64,000 nt of DNA, taken from positions 161,970 through 225,969 of the forward strand of contig JADFLR010000002.1 of NCBI GenBank assembly GCA_022564295.1. Direction: 5' to 3'. Shown in pieces: positions 1 through 8,269 of the stretch (positions are counted from its first letter, which is position 1; each line of letters begins with the position of its first letter). The stretch is from Bacteroidota bacterium. Lineage in GTDB: Bacteria; Bacteroidota; Ignavibacteria; Ignavibacteriales; Ignavibacteriaceae. The translations under genes were made by a program, and so were the position numbers. The notes under the pieces were generated by a model that worked only from the letters and a program-made list of their open reading frames with translations, did not search any database and was not told where the DNA came from.

Positions 1-75
1 CAAATGGGTAAAGCATTGTTCGGAAGGAAGATTACTTAGTTTAAGTTAAATAAAATTTATGGAGGATTAAAAATT

Positions 76-720
76 TTAAGGCGCCAAGCGAAAAATTTTC
101 CATTCATCGTTTTCTTTTTTGTAACAAATTCTGTCGTGCAAACGGTTTTCTCTCCCCTGCCAAAATTCAAAATAATTTGGAATTAATCTGTAACCACCCC
201 AAAAATCAGGCAAAGGAATTTCTTCATTACCAAATTTTTCTTTTAACTCATCAAATTTGTTTTCTAAAAATTCACGGTTTTGTATAACAGTACTTTGCGC
301 AGAAACCCACGCGCCAATCTGGCTTTCACTAAGGCGTGAAGAAAAATATTCCTTCGATGTTTCTCTGCTTATTTTTTCGATTCTGCCTTCAATTCTTATT
401 TGCCTTCTTAGTTCATCCCAAAAGAAGGTTAATGCTGCCTTGGGATTCTCTTTCAGGTCTTTTCCCTTTCGGCTTTCATAATTTGTGTAAAAGACGAAAC
501 CGCTATCATCAATTTCTTTCAACAATACAATTCTTGCAGATGGATTACCATTAACATCTGCTGTGGAAAGCATCATAGCGGTTGGTTCGTTTAAGTTGGA
601 ATTGAGAACACTTTCGTACCATTTAATAAACTGAATGAATGGGTTTTTATTAACCGATGTTTCATTCAACTCATTATTTTGATTGTACTTTTTTCCATTA
701 TCTACATTTGTAGAATTCAT
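76..720 (-). CDS. pdxH: Pyridoxamine 5'-phosphate oxidase
   Basis: Cytosolic FMN enzyme that oxidises pyridoxamine/pyridoxine 5'-phosphate to pyridoxal 5'-phosphate (vitamin B6 synthesis and salvage). The protein has the family core, including a PSARIVLLKEID strand, the FYTNYESRKGKDL FMN/phosphate segment, the GAWVSAQS segment and the family's C-terminal pattern ENRLHDR...IFRLAP. Length (about 214 aa) is normal. A TTG codon lies four codons upstream, but the ATG at 720 (MNSTNVD) is preferred; no clear ribosome site is visible for either. It stands alone, about 200 bp from its neighbour, and has no link to the flagellar genes. Confidence 0.95.
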   Translation of the reverse strand: MNSTNVDNGKKYNQNNELNETSVNKNPFIQFIKWYESVLNSNLNEPTAMMLSTADVNGNPSARIVLLKEIDDSGFVFYTNYESRKGKDLKENPKAALTFFWDELRRQIRIEGRIEKISRETSKEYFSSRLSESQIGAWVSAQSTVIQNREFLENKFDELKEKFGNEEIPLPDFWGGYRLIPNYFEFWQGRENRLHDRICYKKENDEWKIFRLAP

Positions 721-934
721 AAGTTTTATCAATTGAAAAGTTTTAACACTGTTATTAAAAACAACAATTTGTTATAGCAAATATAAATAAAACTCTAAAA
801 AGGTGAGGAATGAAAATGAGATACATAATTGCGGGAAATAAAAAAATACTTTACGCTGCTAATAATTTTAAGATAATTTATATCAAAAATAATTTTTGCT
901 TTGTATATACTGAGATTAAGGCAACTAATGTTAT

Positions 935-1489
935 TTAAACACTTTTCTTCGGGTTAAATTTAACTTCATTAATTTTTTCTCCTTCATCATACGTTGTAAT
1001 AGATAATAAAGTACCTTCCCAACTGTATCTATACCAGGTCCCGGTTTTATTACCATTTAAGAATGTACCTGTCTCTTTTATACTACCGTTGGAATAATAC
1101 CATTCCCATTTGCCGTGTGGATTATCATAATTAAAATTACCTATGGATTCCAATTGTCCGTTCGGATAATAATATTTCCACTCGCCTATGTTTCTATTAT
1201 CTTCAATACTACCATATACTGATACAATTCCCTCAATAGATGACAATCTGAACTCACCGTTTTTCATTCCGTTCACAACATCATATTCTAACACCTTGTT
1301 TTGAAGTGTATCAATAACTCTACCGGTGTAAGGATCATCATGCCCGACCTTATAGATAAGACCATCAACTTTTATCTCGATATGCTGATCTGAATAATAA
1401 TGGTTGCAGGCAGCCGTAAAAAACAGCGAAGAAATAATAACTAATTTTAGAAATAGTTTACGCACAGCAATATAACTATAATGCTTCAT
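935..1489 (-). CDS. MORN-variant repeat lipoprotein (YwqK-like)
   Basis: A 184-aa secreted lipoprotein. Residues 10-29 form a hydrophobic signal ending in a lipobox (FTAAC), so Cys29 is likely acylated. The rest consists of about three to four MORN-like repeats of the pattern G-W-x-Y-Y-x-N-G-x-x-x-x-x-G (for example GEWKYYYPNGQLESIG and GKWEWYYSNGSIKETG), as in YwqK/MORN-variant proteins. Such proteins are common in Bacteroidota. Their biochemical role is mostly unknown, so no function is given. The ATG is preceded by GGAG, and that site lies in an inverted repeat (separate entry). Confidence 0.75.
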   Translation of the reverse strand: MKHYSYIAVRKLFLKLVIISSLFFTAACNHYYSDQHIEIKVDGLIYKVGHDDPYTGRVIDTLQNKVLEYDVVNGMKNGEFRLSSIEGIVSVYGSIEDNRNIGEWKYYYPNGQLESIGNFNYDNPHGKWEWYYSNGSIKETGTFLNGNKTGTWYRYSWEGTLLSITTYDEGEKINEVKFNPKKSV

Positions 1490-1493
1490 TCAG

Positions 1494-1525
1494 TAACTCC
1501 GGTTCAGCCCTCTTATGAGGAGTTA
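1494..1525 (-). promoter_or_regulatory. Inverted repeat covering the ribosome site of the MORN lipoprotein
   Basis: On the minus strand TAACTCC (1519-1525) can pair over 7 bp with GGAGTTA (1494-1500), and the right arm contains the GGAG ribosome site just upstream of the ATG at 1489. A competing small hairpin (CCTC-ATAA-GAGG) lies between the arms. The pairing is seen directly; control of translation by it is inference. Confidence 0.35.
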
Positions 1526-1856
1526 GTGTAAAGAATAATTTATTATTACATAGCCAGCACTATGCAAAAAAGATTATAAGGGTATAGAAATAGTAATTAA
1601 GCCCTCGATACTCAGAACACTAATATATAATAATTTAAGAAAAAGTAAAGTGAAAAGTGGAATTCCGAGTATAATCTAACAGCCAATTTCCATACCAGCC
1701 CTAATAGTTCAGTTTTACGCATTTTTTAGCAATTATCTTACAAAAATGTTCTAATATGAAAATATCTTAAAGAATATGAATTTATAAATGAGACAGTTTG
1801 GTGCATTAGATTGTATAAGTGACTAACTCAATAACTATTTTTAATAAAAAACGATA
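1526..1856. other. Gene-free AT-rich spacer
   Basis: No credible coding region, RNA gene or repeat is visible. The stretch should hold the promoter of the MORN lipoprotein on the minus strand, but no convincing one was found. Confidence 0.5.
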
Positions 1857-1887
1857 TTGTTATCAATAATAAATTTAATTAATTTTG
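1857..1887 (+). promoter_or_regulatory. Bacteroidota-type promoter of tRNA-Gly
   Basis: TTG at 1857-1859, a 20-nt spacer, and TAATTTTG at 1880-1887, a full match to the Bacteroidota -7 element TAnnTTTG. The mature tRNA starts 19 nt downstream. The tRNA-Val gene has the same arrangement with the same spacer. Confidence 0.55.
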
Positions 1888-1905
1888 GATTGTCTTCTCG
1901 CAACT

Positions 1906-1978
1906 GCGGGCGTAACTCAGTTGGTAGAGTGTCAGCTTCCCAAGCTGAATGTCGCGGGTTCGAATCCCGTCGCCCGCT
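1906..1978 (+). tRNA. tRNA-Gly (anticodon CCC)
   Basis: A full cloverleaf of 73 nt. The acceptor stem GCGGGCG pairs with CGCCCGC, the anticodon arm is TCAGC-TTCCCAA-GCTGA with anticodon CCC, and the T arm contains GGTTCGAATCC. CCA is not encoded. Anticodon CCC reads the Gly codon GGG. Confidence 0.95.
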
Positions 1979-2227
1979 CTGAAATGATTTATCAATGAAA
2001 AGAGACTCACCTGCCTGCCGTAATTAAATAAAATCGGGTCACCTCTGCCCGAAAAATAATATCTAACACCTTTGCTAAAAACATACATAAATTTCAAAAT
2101 CCATTCTATTTAATTACTTATCCAAATTAATGTATAAAGAAAACAGAAAAATCTGATTTTTGTTATTTGATAATTTTTACATGGAAAATGAAATGCTATA
2201 ACAGGCTTATAGTAGTTACAAAGTTGG
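1979..2227. other. Spacer between the two tRNA genes
   Basis: No gene or structured element is visible here. A minus-strand reading frame crossing this stretch and the tRNA-Gly gene is an artefact (see rejected items). Confidence 0.5.
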
Positions 2228-2259
2228 TTTGTTTTTATTTATAAAATGTAAGATATTTG
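2228..2259 (+). promoter_or_regulatory. Bacteroidota-type promoter of tRNA-Val
   Basis: TTTG at 2228-2231, a 20-nt spacer, then GATATTTG at 2252-2259, which matches TAnnTTTG at all fixed positions except the first. The mature tRNA starts 21 nt downstream of it. Confidence 0.45.
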
Positions 2260-2279
2260 GGACTCAAAATTTTGGAATT

Positions 2280-2354
2280 GGGAGCTTAGCTCAGTTGGTT
2301 CAGAGCACCTGCCTTACAAGCAGGGGGTCATAGGTTCGAATCCTATAGCTCCCA
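2280..2354 (+). tRNA. tRNA-Val (anticodon TAC)
   Basis: A cloverleaf of 75 nt. The acceptor stem GGGAGCT pairs with AGCTCCC, the anticodon arm is CCTGC-CTTACAA-GCAGG with anticodon TAC, and the T arm contains GGTTCGAATCC. CCA is not encoded. Confidence 0.95.
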
Positions 2355-2408
2355 CAATTTAGTGATTATTTACTACTACTCGCATTTACATCCTTCCAAT
2401 TATCAAAA

Positions 2409-3134
2409 TTAAAGATAATAACTCTTGCTTGAATACTGCGTTAGAAGGGATAAGAGTTTACTCTTAATAATGGGAAATAACGTCTCTCTAAAAGGAAGGT
2501 CCAAATCGGTTTTGCAAATAAACACAGCAGGATTAACTAAACTTCCATACTTGTAAATTAAATTTAATCCCAACTCTGTAATTGCTGATTCGTTATGCAT
2601 GATACTGATTTGTGTTAATAGCTTTGTTTTTAATGACCTGACAGGTTTGTTATTCGAATCGAACAAGGAGCTTTGATATTCAATTAAAAGTAACTGCAAA
2701 TTTCCATAATCGGGTATAATTAAATATCCTTCCTCTTTGTACGAGGGTTCGGGTTTAATTGACTCAATACGAATATTACAATGCACAAACTCATATATTG
2801 CCTGACCCTCTGTCATCAATGATTCAACAAGTGGTTTTGCCCATTTTATAATATCAGACGTATCTTCATTTTCACCGGATCCATTTAAAATATTTATCCC
2901 TGCTTTTTTTACTGATGATGTTTTTATATTTGAAGCCGGAACAGATATAAGTGGATGCTTCGACAGAAGTGAATTTAACAAATTATTAATCTGATTAAGC
3001 TGAGCAAAGGTAGGATATAACTTATTTTTACGGAAAAGTTCCGAATAGTTTTTTAACTGCGCAAGTATCTTATATTGATTTAACTCTTTATCTTCAACAG
3101 GAGATAAATAGCTTTCTAAGTTTAATTCAAGCAT
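2409..3134 (-). CDS. Unknown protein, last gene of the stator/signalling group
   Basis: A 241-aa soluble protein with no signal peptide, no membrane segment and no motif I recognise. The N-terminal 60 residues are helical and rich in Leu/Asn/Lys. The middle (about 95-175) looks like a mixed alpha/beta domain (QAIYEFVHCNIRIESIKPEP, then GNLQLLLIEYQSS). The ATG is preceded by GAGGG at a good distance. It lies 179 bp downstream of the histidine-less kinase, in the same direction, so a role in the same signalling group is possible but unproven. Confidence 0.65.
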   Translation of the reverse strand: MLELNLESYLSPVEDKELNQYKILAQLKNYSELFRKNKLYPTFAQLNQINNLLNSLLSKHPLISVPASNIKTSSVKKAGINILNGSGENEDTSDIIKWAKPLVESLMTEGQAIYEFVHCNIRIESIKPEPSYKEEGYLIIPDYGNLQLLLIEYQSSLFDSNNKPVRSLKTKLLTQISIMHNESAITELGLNLIYKYGSLVNPAVFICKTDLDLPFRETLFPIIKSKLLSLLTQYSSKSYYL

Positions 3135-3313
3135 TTATTACCCTCAATAGTGTGCGATTGAAATTTCAATAATTATACCATTCGATTATTACTCTTTTTT
3201 ACAGTAAAATGTGTGTAATTGAATTTCAAAATGGGAATAAGTTATAATTTTGGAACATAGTTATACAGAAATAATAGATTACTGATTGAAGAAATGATAT
3301 AATTAACAACAGC

Positions 3314-5101
3314 TTATTCTTCTATTAGTGGAAAACTTAAAGTTATTTTAGTTCCTTTCCCTTTCTTACTTTCTATGTTAAATCTGCCACCCATAAGTTT
3401 GGTATAGTTGGATGCTATAGTTAGCCCTAAGCCGGCACCTTCAGCAATGCCTACATCATCTTCTTGAATGTTGAACGGCTCTAAAAGTTGATTCAATTCT
3501 TCTTCCGACATCCCTTTACCAGTATCTAAAATGATTATATTCGCATAGGTATTTTTCTTTTGAATCTCCAGCAAAATTTTACCCTTTGATGAATACTTTA
3601 GCGCATTATCAAGCAACAGGTAAATCACCCGTTCTATTTTCACCCAATCGGCATTAATGATTAATTTTTCTGGTGAAAGTTTAAGTTCAAAATCAAGTTT
3701 CTTTTGTTCTACTTCTTCTTTTATTTTGTAATAAGCAAGACGAATTACTTCGTTGCAATCTAATCTAACTTTTCTTAAGATAACATCACCTGCTTCAATC
3801 CGTGCGACCTCGGTAACATTATCAAATAAATTCGAAACTCTCTTTAATACATCCTTTGTAGAATTTATTAATTCTATAACCGAGTCATAATCTTCCTCTT
3901 TCAAATATTCGTCAATCAGATTAGAATAAGCAATAAGAGAGTTGTATGGAGTCCTTATTTCGATAGCCATATTTACCAGGAATGATGTCTTTAATTTATT
4001 TAAATATGTTTCCTGTTTGTAACTTTGTTTAAGTTGTTTTTCATATTTCAGTAGATCGGTTATATCACGCATATTAACTATATAATAGTTTTCTTCTCCT
4101 AATAATTTGCTCTTACAAATTACTTTACCTCCATAATGAACAGATTTTTTTCTGCTGATGGTATATTCAAAGTAAGCCGTTCGTTTAACCGTTGATGTAA
4201 TAATTAATTTATGAAGGAGATTAAGGAAATCGGAATTAAAAATACTATTGATATCCTGGTTTAATGCTGTACGCTTCTGCAGTCCGAATGCTCTAATGAA
4301 ATTTGAGTTTGCATCTCCTAATACAATTATGTCTCCTTTTTCCCGAAGAATAGCAATAAGACCGGGAATATTATCCATAACAGCTTCGGCTAATTTACCC
4401 ACCTTTTTAGAAGCAATATTCTCTCTCATTAATTTTGTTATATCGCTACCAAATAAAATAAAACTCTTTATTCTGTTATTGTCATCACGAATCGGAATAA
4501 GTATTAGTCTTAAATAATTCTCCCTATCAGTAGTGATTTTAATATCTTGCTGCCAATATTTACCATCAAATAATGATGCTCTAAATTTTTTGTTATAATT
4601 TGAAGCTAAATATTTATCGCCAATATCGGATAGTTTTTTTCCTCGAAGTGTTTCGAAATTATTATGTAAATAATTATTTGCAGTTTCAGTAAAGAAAAGA
4701 ATAGTGCCCGAACCATCTGCAATTATTAAAAACAATTGGTTTTGGTTAATTGAATTTAACACCTCATCAATATTTATCCGTACTCCACCTTCAGAAAGAA
4801 TGGGAAAAAGCTCTATGGAATAAAGTGGATTATTACCCTTTACTATCGGTTTTAAAACAACATTTAATTTATTGTTGGTTGAAAGATCGGTTACTTTGTA
4901 AGAACTCTGAATAGCTGGGTTATGTTTTGGTGAAGATTGGAATAATTTTAATAAATCCGAAAGTAGTGGACTAAATTTTAACCCTTCAATATTTTTAGCA
5001 GATTTGGATGCATTAATATTAATGGACTCCGTATTTGAATACAGAATTCTTCCAATTTTATCTACAATAAGTAGAATAAAAGCCGTTGGCTTTAAACCCA
5101 T
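3314..5101 (-). CDS. PAS-PAS-PAS histidine-kinase-like protein lacking the phospho-histidine
   Basis: A 595-aa cytosolic sensor. Three PAS-like segments (about 1-105, 110-225, 235-350) precede a DHp-like helix pair and a C-terminal HATPase domain. In the H box, which normally reads MSHEIRTP, the sequence is MAIEIRTP, so residue 380 is Ile (codon ATC) instead of the phospho-accepting His. The ATP-binding boxes are intact: the N box LLLDNALKYS, the G1 box DTGKGM and the G2 box GAGLGL. The protein can probably bind ATP but cannot autophosphorylate in the usual way. It may phosphorylate another protein in trans; the REC-DHp protein encoded two genes upstream (5846-6544) has the missing histidine. 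Domains are seen; the partnership is inference. Confidence 0.85.
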   Translation of the reverse strand: MGLKPTAFILLIVDKIGRILYSNTESININASKSAKNIEGLKFSPLLSDLLKLFQSSPKHNPAIQSSYKVTDLSTNNKLNVVLKPIVKGNNPLYSIELFPILSEGGVRINIDEVLNSINQNQLFLIIADGSGTILFFTETANNYLHNNFETLRGKKLSDIGDKYLASNYNKKFRASLFDGKYWQQDIKITTDRENYLRLILIPIRDDNNRIKSFILFGSDITKLMRENIASKKVGKLAEAVMDNIPGLIAILREKGDIIVLGDANSNFIRAFGLQKRTALNQDINSIFNSDFLNLLHKLIITSTVKRTAYFEYTISRKKSVHYGGKVICKSKLLGEENYYIVNMRDITDLLKYEKQLKQSYKQETYLNKLKTSFLVNMAIEIRTPYNSLIAYSNLIDEYLKEEDYDSVIELINSTKDVLKRVSNLFDNVTEVARIEAGDVILRKVRLDCNEVIRLAYYKIKEEVEQKKLDFELKLSPEKLIINADWVKIERVIYLLLDNALKYSSKGKILLEIQKKNTYANIIILDTGKGMSEEELNQLLEPFNIQEDDVGIAEGAGLGLTIASNYTKLMGGRFNIESKKGKGTKITLSFPLIEE

Positions 5102-5124
5102 TTAAATCACTTGTTAAAATATTC

Positions 5125-5796
5125 CTAACCGGTTACTTTGATACTAATAAGAGTAACTAACTGTTCAAGATAATCCTTTGAATCGAAATTATCAATTCTA
5201 GGTAATTGTGTCAGTTTGCTAATAAAAGTTAGGAAAATTTTATTTATATAGTCAAATAATTCCTCCAATTCTTTTTGAATATCTGTAAGAAGATTATTAA
5301 TAAATAATTTGTCGGATTGCTTCAACTCGGTATCAAATCGAAGAGAGCGATAACGTTCAAATAAAGTATCAAGAGAAGTTAAATCAGCATTACTGAGATC
5401 GGTTATTCCAGCAGCATGGGTAATATTGCTTTTAAATTTTGCCAGATATGCACGACTTTTACCATCAAAAAAAGATTGAGTGGAAATATCATATACAAAA
5501 TTTTCTAAGTTGGATAATTCTAATAAATCAATTACGGTTGATATTTCGTAGTTTGCAAATTTAAGAGTAAGTGAAATGTTTTTCTTGCTTTCAAATTTTA
5601 GATTGATCAGTTTCCAATTAATTTTGGAAAGGAATTCCAGTGCTGGAGATAAATCTTTTGAATCGGAAATGCTGAATTGAGTATGTCCAATTATTTTATC
5701 AGAATCTCCGAAACCTTTAAATTTACCTGCTTTCCTGTAATCTGACCCGGGCTCAATATTTCTAATTCTATTAAGCATTGTAATACCTAATCTCAT
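5125..5796 (-). CDS. Unknown protein between REC-DHp and the histidine-less kinase
   Basis: A 223-aa soluble protein, not recognised. It has no signal peptide or membrane segment. The C-terminal half (about 130-223) is strongly helical and may form a coiled coil or bundle (DIQKELEELFDYINKIFLTF). The N-terminal half contains several beta-like stretches. A second ATG lies at codon 7, so the start could be 18 bp shorter. It lies 23 bp upstream of the kinase-like gene and 49 bp downstream of the REC-DHp gene, so it is probably cotranscribed with both. It could be a scaffold or adaptor, but nothing in the sequence proves this. Confidence 0.65.
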   Translation of the reverse strand: MRLGITMLNRIRNIEPGSDYRKAGKFKGFGDSDKIIGHTQFSISDSKDLSPALEFLSKINWKLINLKFESKKNISLTLKFANYEISTVIDLLELSNLENFVYDISTQSFFDGKSRAYLAKFKSNITHAAGITDLSNADLTSLDTLFERYRSLRFDTELKQSDKLFINNLLTDIQKELEELFDYINKIFLTFISKLTQLPRIDNFDSKDYLEQLVTLISIKVTG

Positions 5797-5845
5797 TATC
5801 GAAAAATATTTTGTAAAGTTAAAGTTGAAAGGAAAAGTTTAGAAT

Positions 5846-6544
5846 TTAATCTAATTTTAACATTTTTATATCCGAACTGTAATCTTCCATTTCCGGATGT
5901 TCAAGTTTATTTAGTTCGGTAATGAGCACTTTCATTTTTTCTACTGAAAGCTTGATAATTGAAAGTTCATCATTTAGGAGGGTTAAATCTTTTTTAGATA
6001 ATTTATCTTGTAAACTTTTTAAAGAGAATGTAAAACTATTTAATGGGTTGCTCAATTTATGACCGATGGTGCAAGCCATTTCAACCAACGCCTTATCGTG
6101 TTCTATCTTTTTTATTTCATTCTGCAGTTTAACAACTCTTATCCCTGTGCGAACACGTGCAAGCAGTTCTTCGTTCTCTGTAGGTTTAACTAAAAAATCA
6201 TCGGCACCTGAATCTAAACCTTCAACACGATCGGCTAAAGATATTTTGGCAGTAAAAAGAATGAAATAAATCAGTTTAAACTTATCATTATTCTTTACTG
6301 TTTTACAAAGTTCAAGACCGTTTAATACTGGCATGTTCCAATCAGCAATAATTACTTTCGGCATTACCTTTTCAATAATATCCAGAGCTTCTTTACCATT
6401 AACCGCGGTGTAAGCTTCAAAATTATTTTTTTTCAGAAGTTTTTCTACAATCAGACTTGTATATTTATCATCTTCAACAATTAGTACTCTATCTACTTCA
6501 GCATTGCCTACTTCACTCTGTTTTTTTTCCTGATTATTTATCAT
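5846..6544 (-). CDS. Response regulator fused to a histidine-kinase dimerisation domain without a catalytic domain
   Basis: A 232-aa protein. Residues 18-135 are a complete REC domain with acidic pocket EDD (24-26), phospho-acceptor Asp68 (IIADWNMP) and Lys120 (FLVKP). Residues 145-220 form a DHp/HisKA-like helix pair with an H box at MACTIGHKLSNPLNS, His162 being the expected phospho-acceptor. The protein ends there: there is no HATPase domain. It is therefore a substrate or relay, not a self-sufficient kinase. It lies directly downstream of motA-motB, and the histidine-less kinase with intact ATP boxes lies two genes further. This makes a split kinase plausible, like the CheA3/CheA4 pair of Rhodobacter. 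The split is inference. Confidence 0.85.
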   Translation of the reverse strand: MINNQEKKQSEVGNAEVDRVLIVEDDKYTSLIVEKLLKKNNFEAYTAVNGKEALDIIEKVMPKVIIADWNMPVLNGLELCKTVKNNDKFKLIYFILFTAKISLADRVEGLDSGADDFLVKPTENEELLARVRTGIRVVKLQNEIKKIEHDKALVEMACTIGHKLSNPLNSFTFSLKSLQDKLSKKDLTLLNDELSIIKLSVEKMKVLITELNKLEHPEMEDYSSDIKMLKLD

Positions 6545-6601
6545 CTTTTTTAATTTATATAACCATTAACTGTCAATTATAATAATAAAAATAATTATTT
6601 G

Positions 6602-7411
6602 CTATTTCAACTTATTTATATCAGGCAATGAGCGGGTATCTACTTCAACGTTTTTGTACTTAATAATTATGCTGATTCTTCTATTTATTGCGCTCAACGG
6701 ATTATTTTTATCCTTTAATATCCTGTCGGCATATCCTCTAATCTCTTCAAAACGCTCTTCAGGCAATCCACCTTTAAATAATGCACGCCGGGCAGAATTG
6801 GCTCTTTCGGTACTTAATTCAAAATTTGAATAACCGGCACCGTGGCCTGTAAATGGTCGTGAATCGGTATGACCTTCCACAACAATTTTATTTGGTAATT
6901 TTGCAAGTTTATTACCTATTTGTTGTAAAAATAATTCTGCTTTTTTCTTAAGAGTTAAATTTCCAATATCAAAAAAGAGATCGTTTTCATTGTCAATCAA
7001 TTCAATTCTCAAACCTTCTTTTACCATTGTTATTTCTATTTGGTCTAATAATTCCGAAAATTCTGGATCTTGCTTTAGCTCGCTAATCATATCCGCACCT
7101 AATTGCTTAAGCCGTTTCTTCTCTTCTTCTTTCGTTTCTTTTGCATCGACTGTATTCGGATTTATTATATTTTTATTTCTTCCATCTAAAAACTGGCTGG
7201 ATTTGTTGGAAAATCCGATAGGATCTTTAAAGTAACTTGCAACTGCTTCAAGCACTTCCTGGTCCTGCCCCATAATCCAAAGTACAATAAATAAAGCCAT
7301 CATAGCGATAGCAAAATCAGCAAAAGCTACCTTCCAGGCACCACCATGAGCGCGATGACGCTTTATTATTTTTTTGATTATTATCGGTTGTTGTTCCTTG
7401 TCTTCAGCCAT
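6602..7411 (-). CDS. motB: Flagellar stator protein MotB
   Basis: The peptidoglycan-anchored stator subunit. One membrane helix (about 28-50) contains the essential ion-binding Asp32 in the sequence FADFAIAMMALF, preceded by HGGAWKVA as in classical MotB. Residues 140-255 form an OmpA-like peptidoglycan-binding domain (VEGHTDSRPF, and STERANSARRAL). Length 269 aa is normal. Its ATG overlaps the motA stop (TAATG), so the two are translationally coupled. It is closer to proton-type MotB than is the second copy at 9633-10451, but ion use cannot be read with certainty. Confidence 0.95.
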   Translation of the reverse strand: MAEDKEQQPIIIKKIIKRHRAHGGAWKVAFADFAIAMMALFIVLWIMGQDQEVLEAVASYFKDPIGFSNKSSQFLDGRNKNIINPNTVDAKETKEEEKKRLKQLGADMISELKQDPEFSELLDQIEITMVKEGLRIELIDNENDLFFDIGNLTLKKKAELFLQQIGNKLAKLPNKIVVEGHTDSRPFTGHGAGYSNFELSTERANSARRALFKGGLPEERFEEIRGYADRILKDKNNPLSAINRRISIIIKYKNVEVDTRSLPDINKLK

Positions 7412-8268
7412 TATTCTGTTTTACCTCTCATATAATTTTCGAGTTCAGAAAAAGTGGGTCGTTCATCAGAGAATATTGTCCTACGTGCAATTTCTACTGC
7501 AATTATCGGGGGGTTACCCTTAGCGAATGCAACGATAGATGCTTTAATTGTTTCCAAATATCTCATTTCATCTTCTAATCCTAGTTCAAGATTAGTTGCT
7601 AACGGATTGATAAAACCATAAGCCATTAGCACACCTAAAAAAGTACCTACAAGAGCAGCGGCAACGTGACGACCAACAACTTCTGCACCTTCGTTTATTG
7701 ATGACATCGTAATAATTATACCTAATACTGCAGCAACAATTCCTAACCCCGGCATTGCATCTCCAATCTTAGATATTGTTTCCGAAATGGGTCTTGCTTC
7801 AATTTCAAAGGTTTCAATTTCAGTATCAATCAGGTTTTCCAGTTCGTGTGGAGGAATGCCGCCTGAAAGCATAACCTTCATTGTATCGGTAAACATGTTT
7901 TTAGCTGTTTCATTTTCGATGAACTTTTTATTTTGTGATAGTATATCACTTTCATCAGGATTTTCGACATGCTTTTCAATTGCCAATAATCCATCTCTTT
8001 GCGCGACTAAAAAGAGATCATTAAATGATTTTAACAGCTCAAGATAGTCTTGTTTAGAATAGTGCGCAGGTTTAATGGCTTTCGATAGGGATGCTATCAT
8101 TTTTTTTAATAAAGATAGAGGAGCCATGATTAGCACACTACCAATTGCCACACCTATTATTATAAGAAACTCCGCCCATTGAAGCAGGATTAAAACTTCG
8201 CCACCAGCGATAGTGAATCCAACCAATATTGAAACGATAACAACGAAAAATCCAATTATTACATACAT
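7411..8268 (-). CDS. motA: Flagellar stator protein MotA
   Basis: The ion-channel stator subunit of the flagellar motor, 285 aa with four membrane helices (about 2-22, 30-52, 170-190, 200-222). The cytoplasmic loop includes SGGIPPHELENLIDTEIETF. The two conserved prolines of the helix 3 and 4 regions are present (GDAMPGLGIVAAVLG and GFINPLATNLE). It is followed directly by motB. It starts 2 bp from the end of a REC-HPt gene, which ties a phosphorelay protein to the stator genes. Confidence 0.95.
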   Translation of the reverse strand: MYVIIGFFVVIVSILVGFTIAGGEVLILLQWAEFLIIIGVAIGSVLIMAPLSLLKKMIASLSKAIKPAHYSKQDYLELLKSFNDLFLVAQRDGLLAIEKHVENPDESDILSQNKKFIENETAKNMFTDTMKVMLSGGIPPHELENLIDTEIETFEIEARPISETISKIGDAMPGLGIVAAVLGIIITMSSINEGAEVVGRHVAAALVGTFLGVLMAYGFINPLATNLELGLEDEMRYLETIKASIVAFAKGNPPIIAVEIARRTIFSDERPTFSELENYMRGKTE

Positions 8269-8269
8269 A

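Noticed and set aside
1..39. A plus-strand tail reading QMGKALFGRKIT followed by a stop
   Set aside because: Thirteen codons at the window edge are too few to support a gene; it could be the end of one on the plus strand.
1879..2097. A minus-strand reading frame whose protein contains GDGIRTRDIQLGKLTLYQLS
   Set aside because: It is the antisense translation of the tRNA-Gly gene, a well-known artefact.
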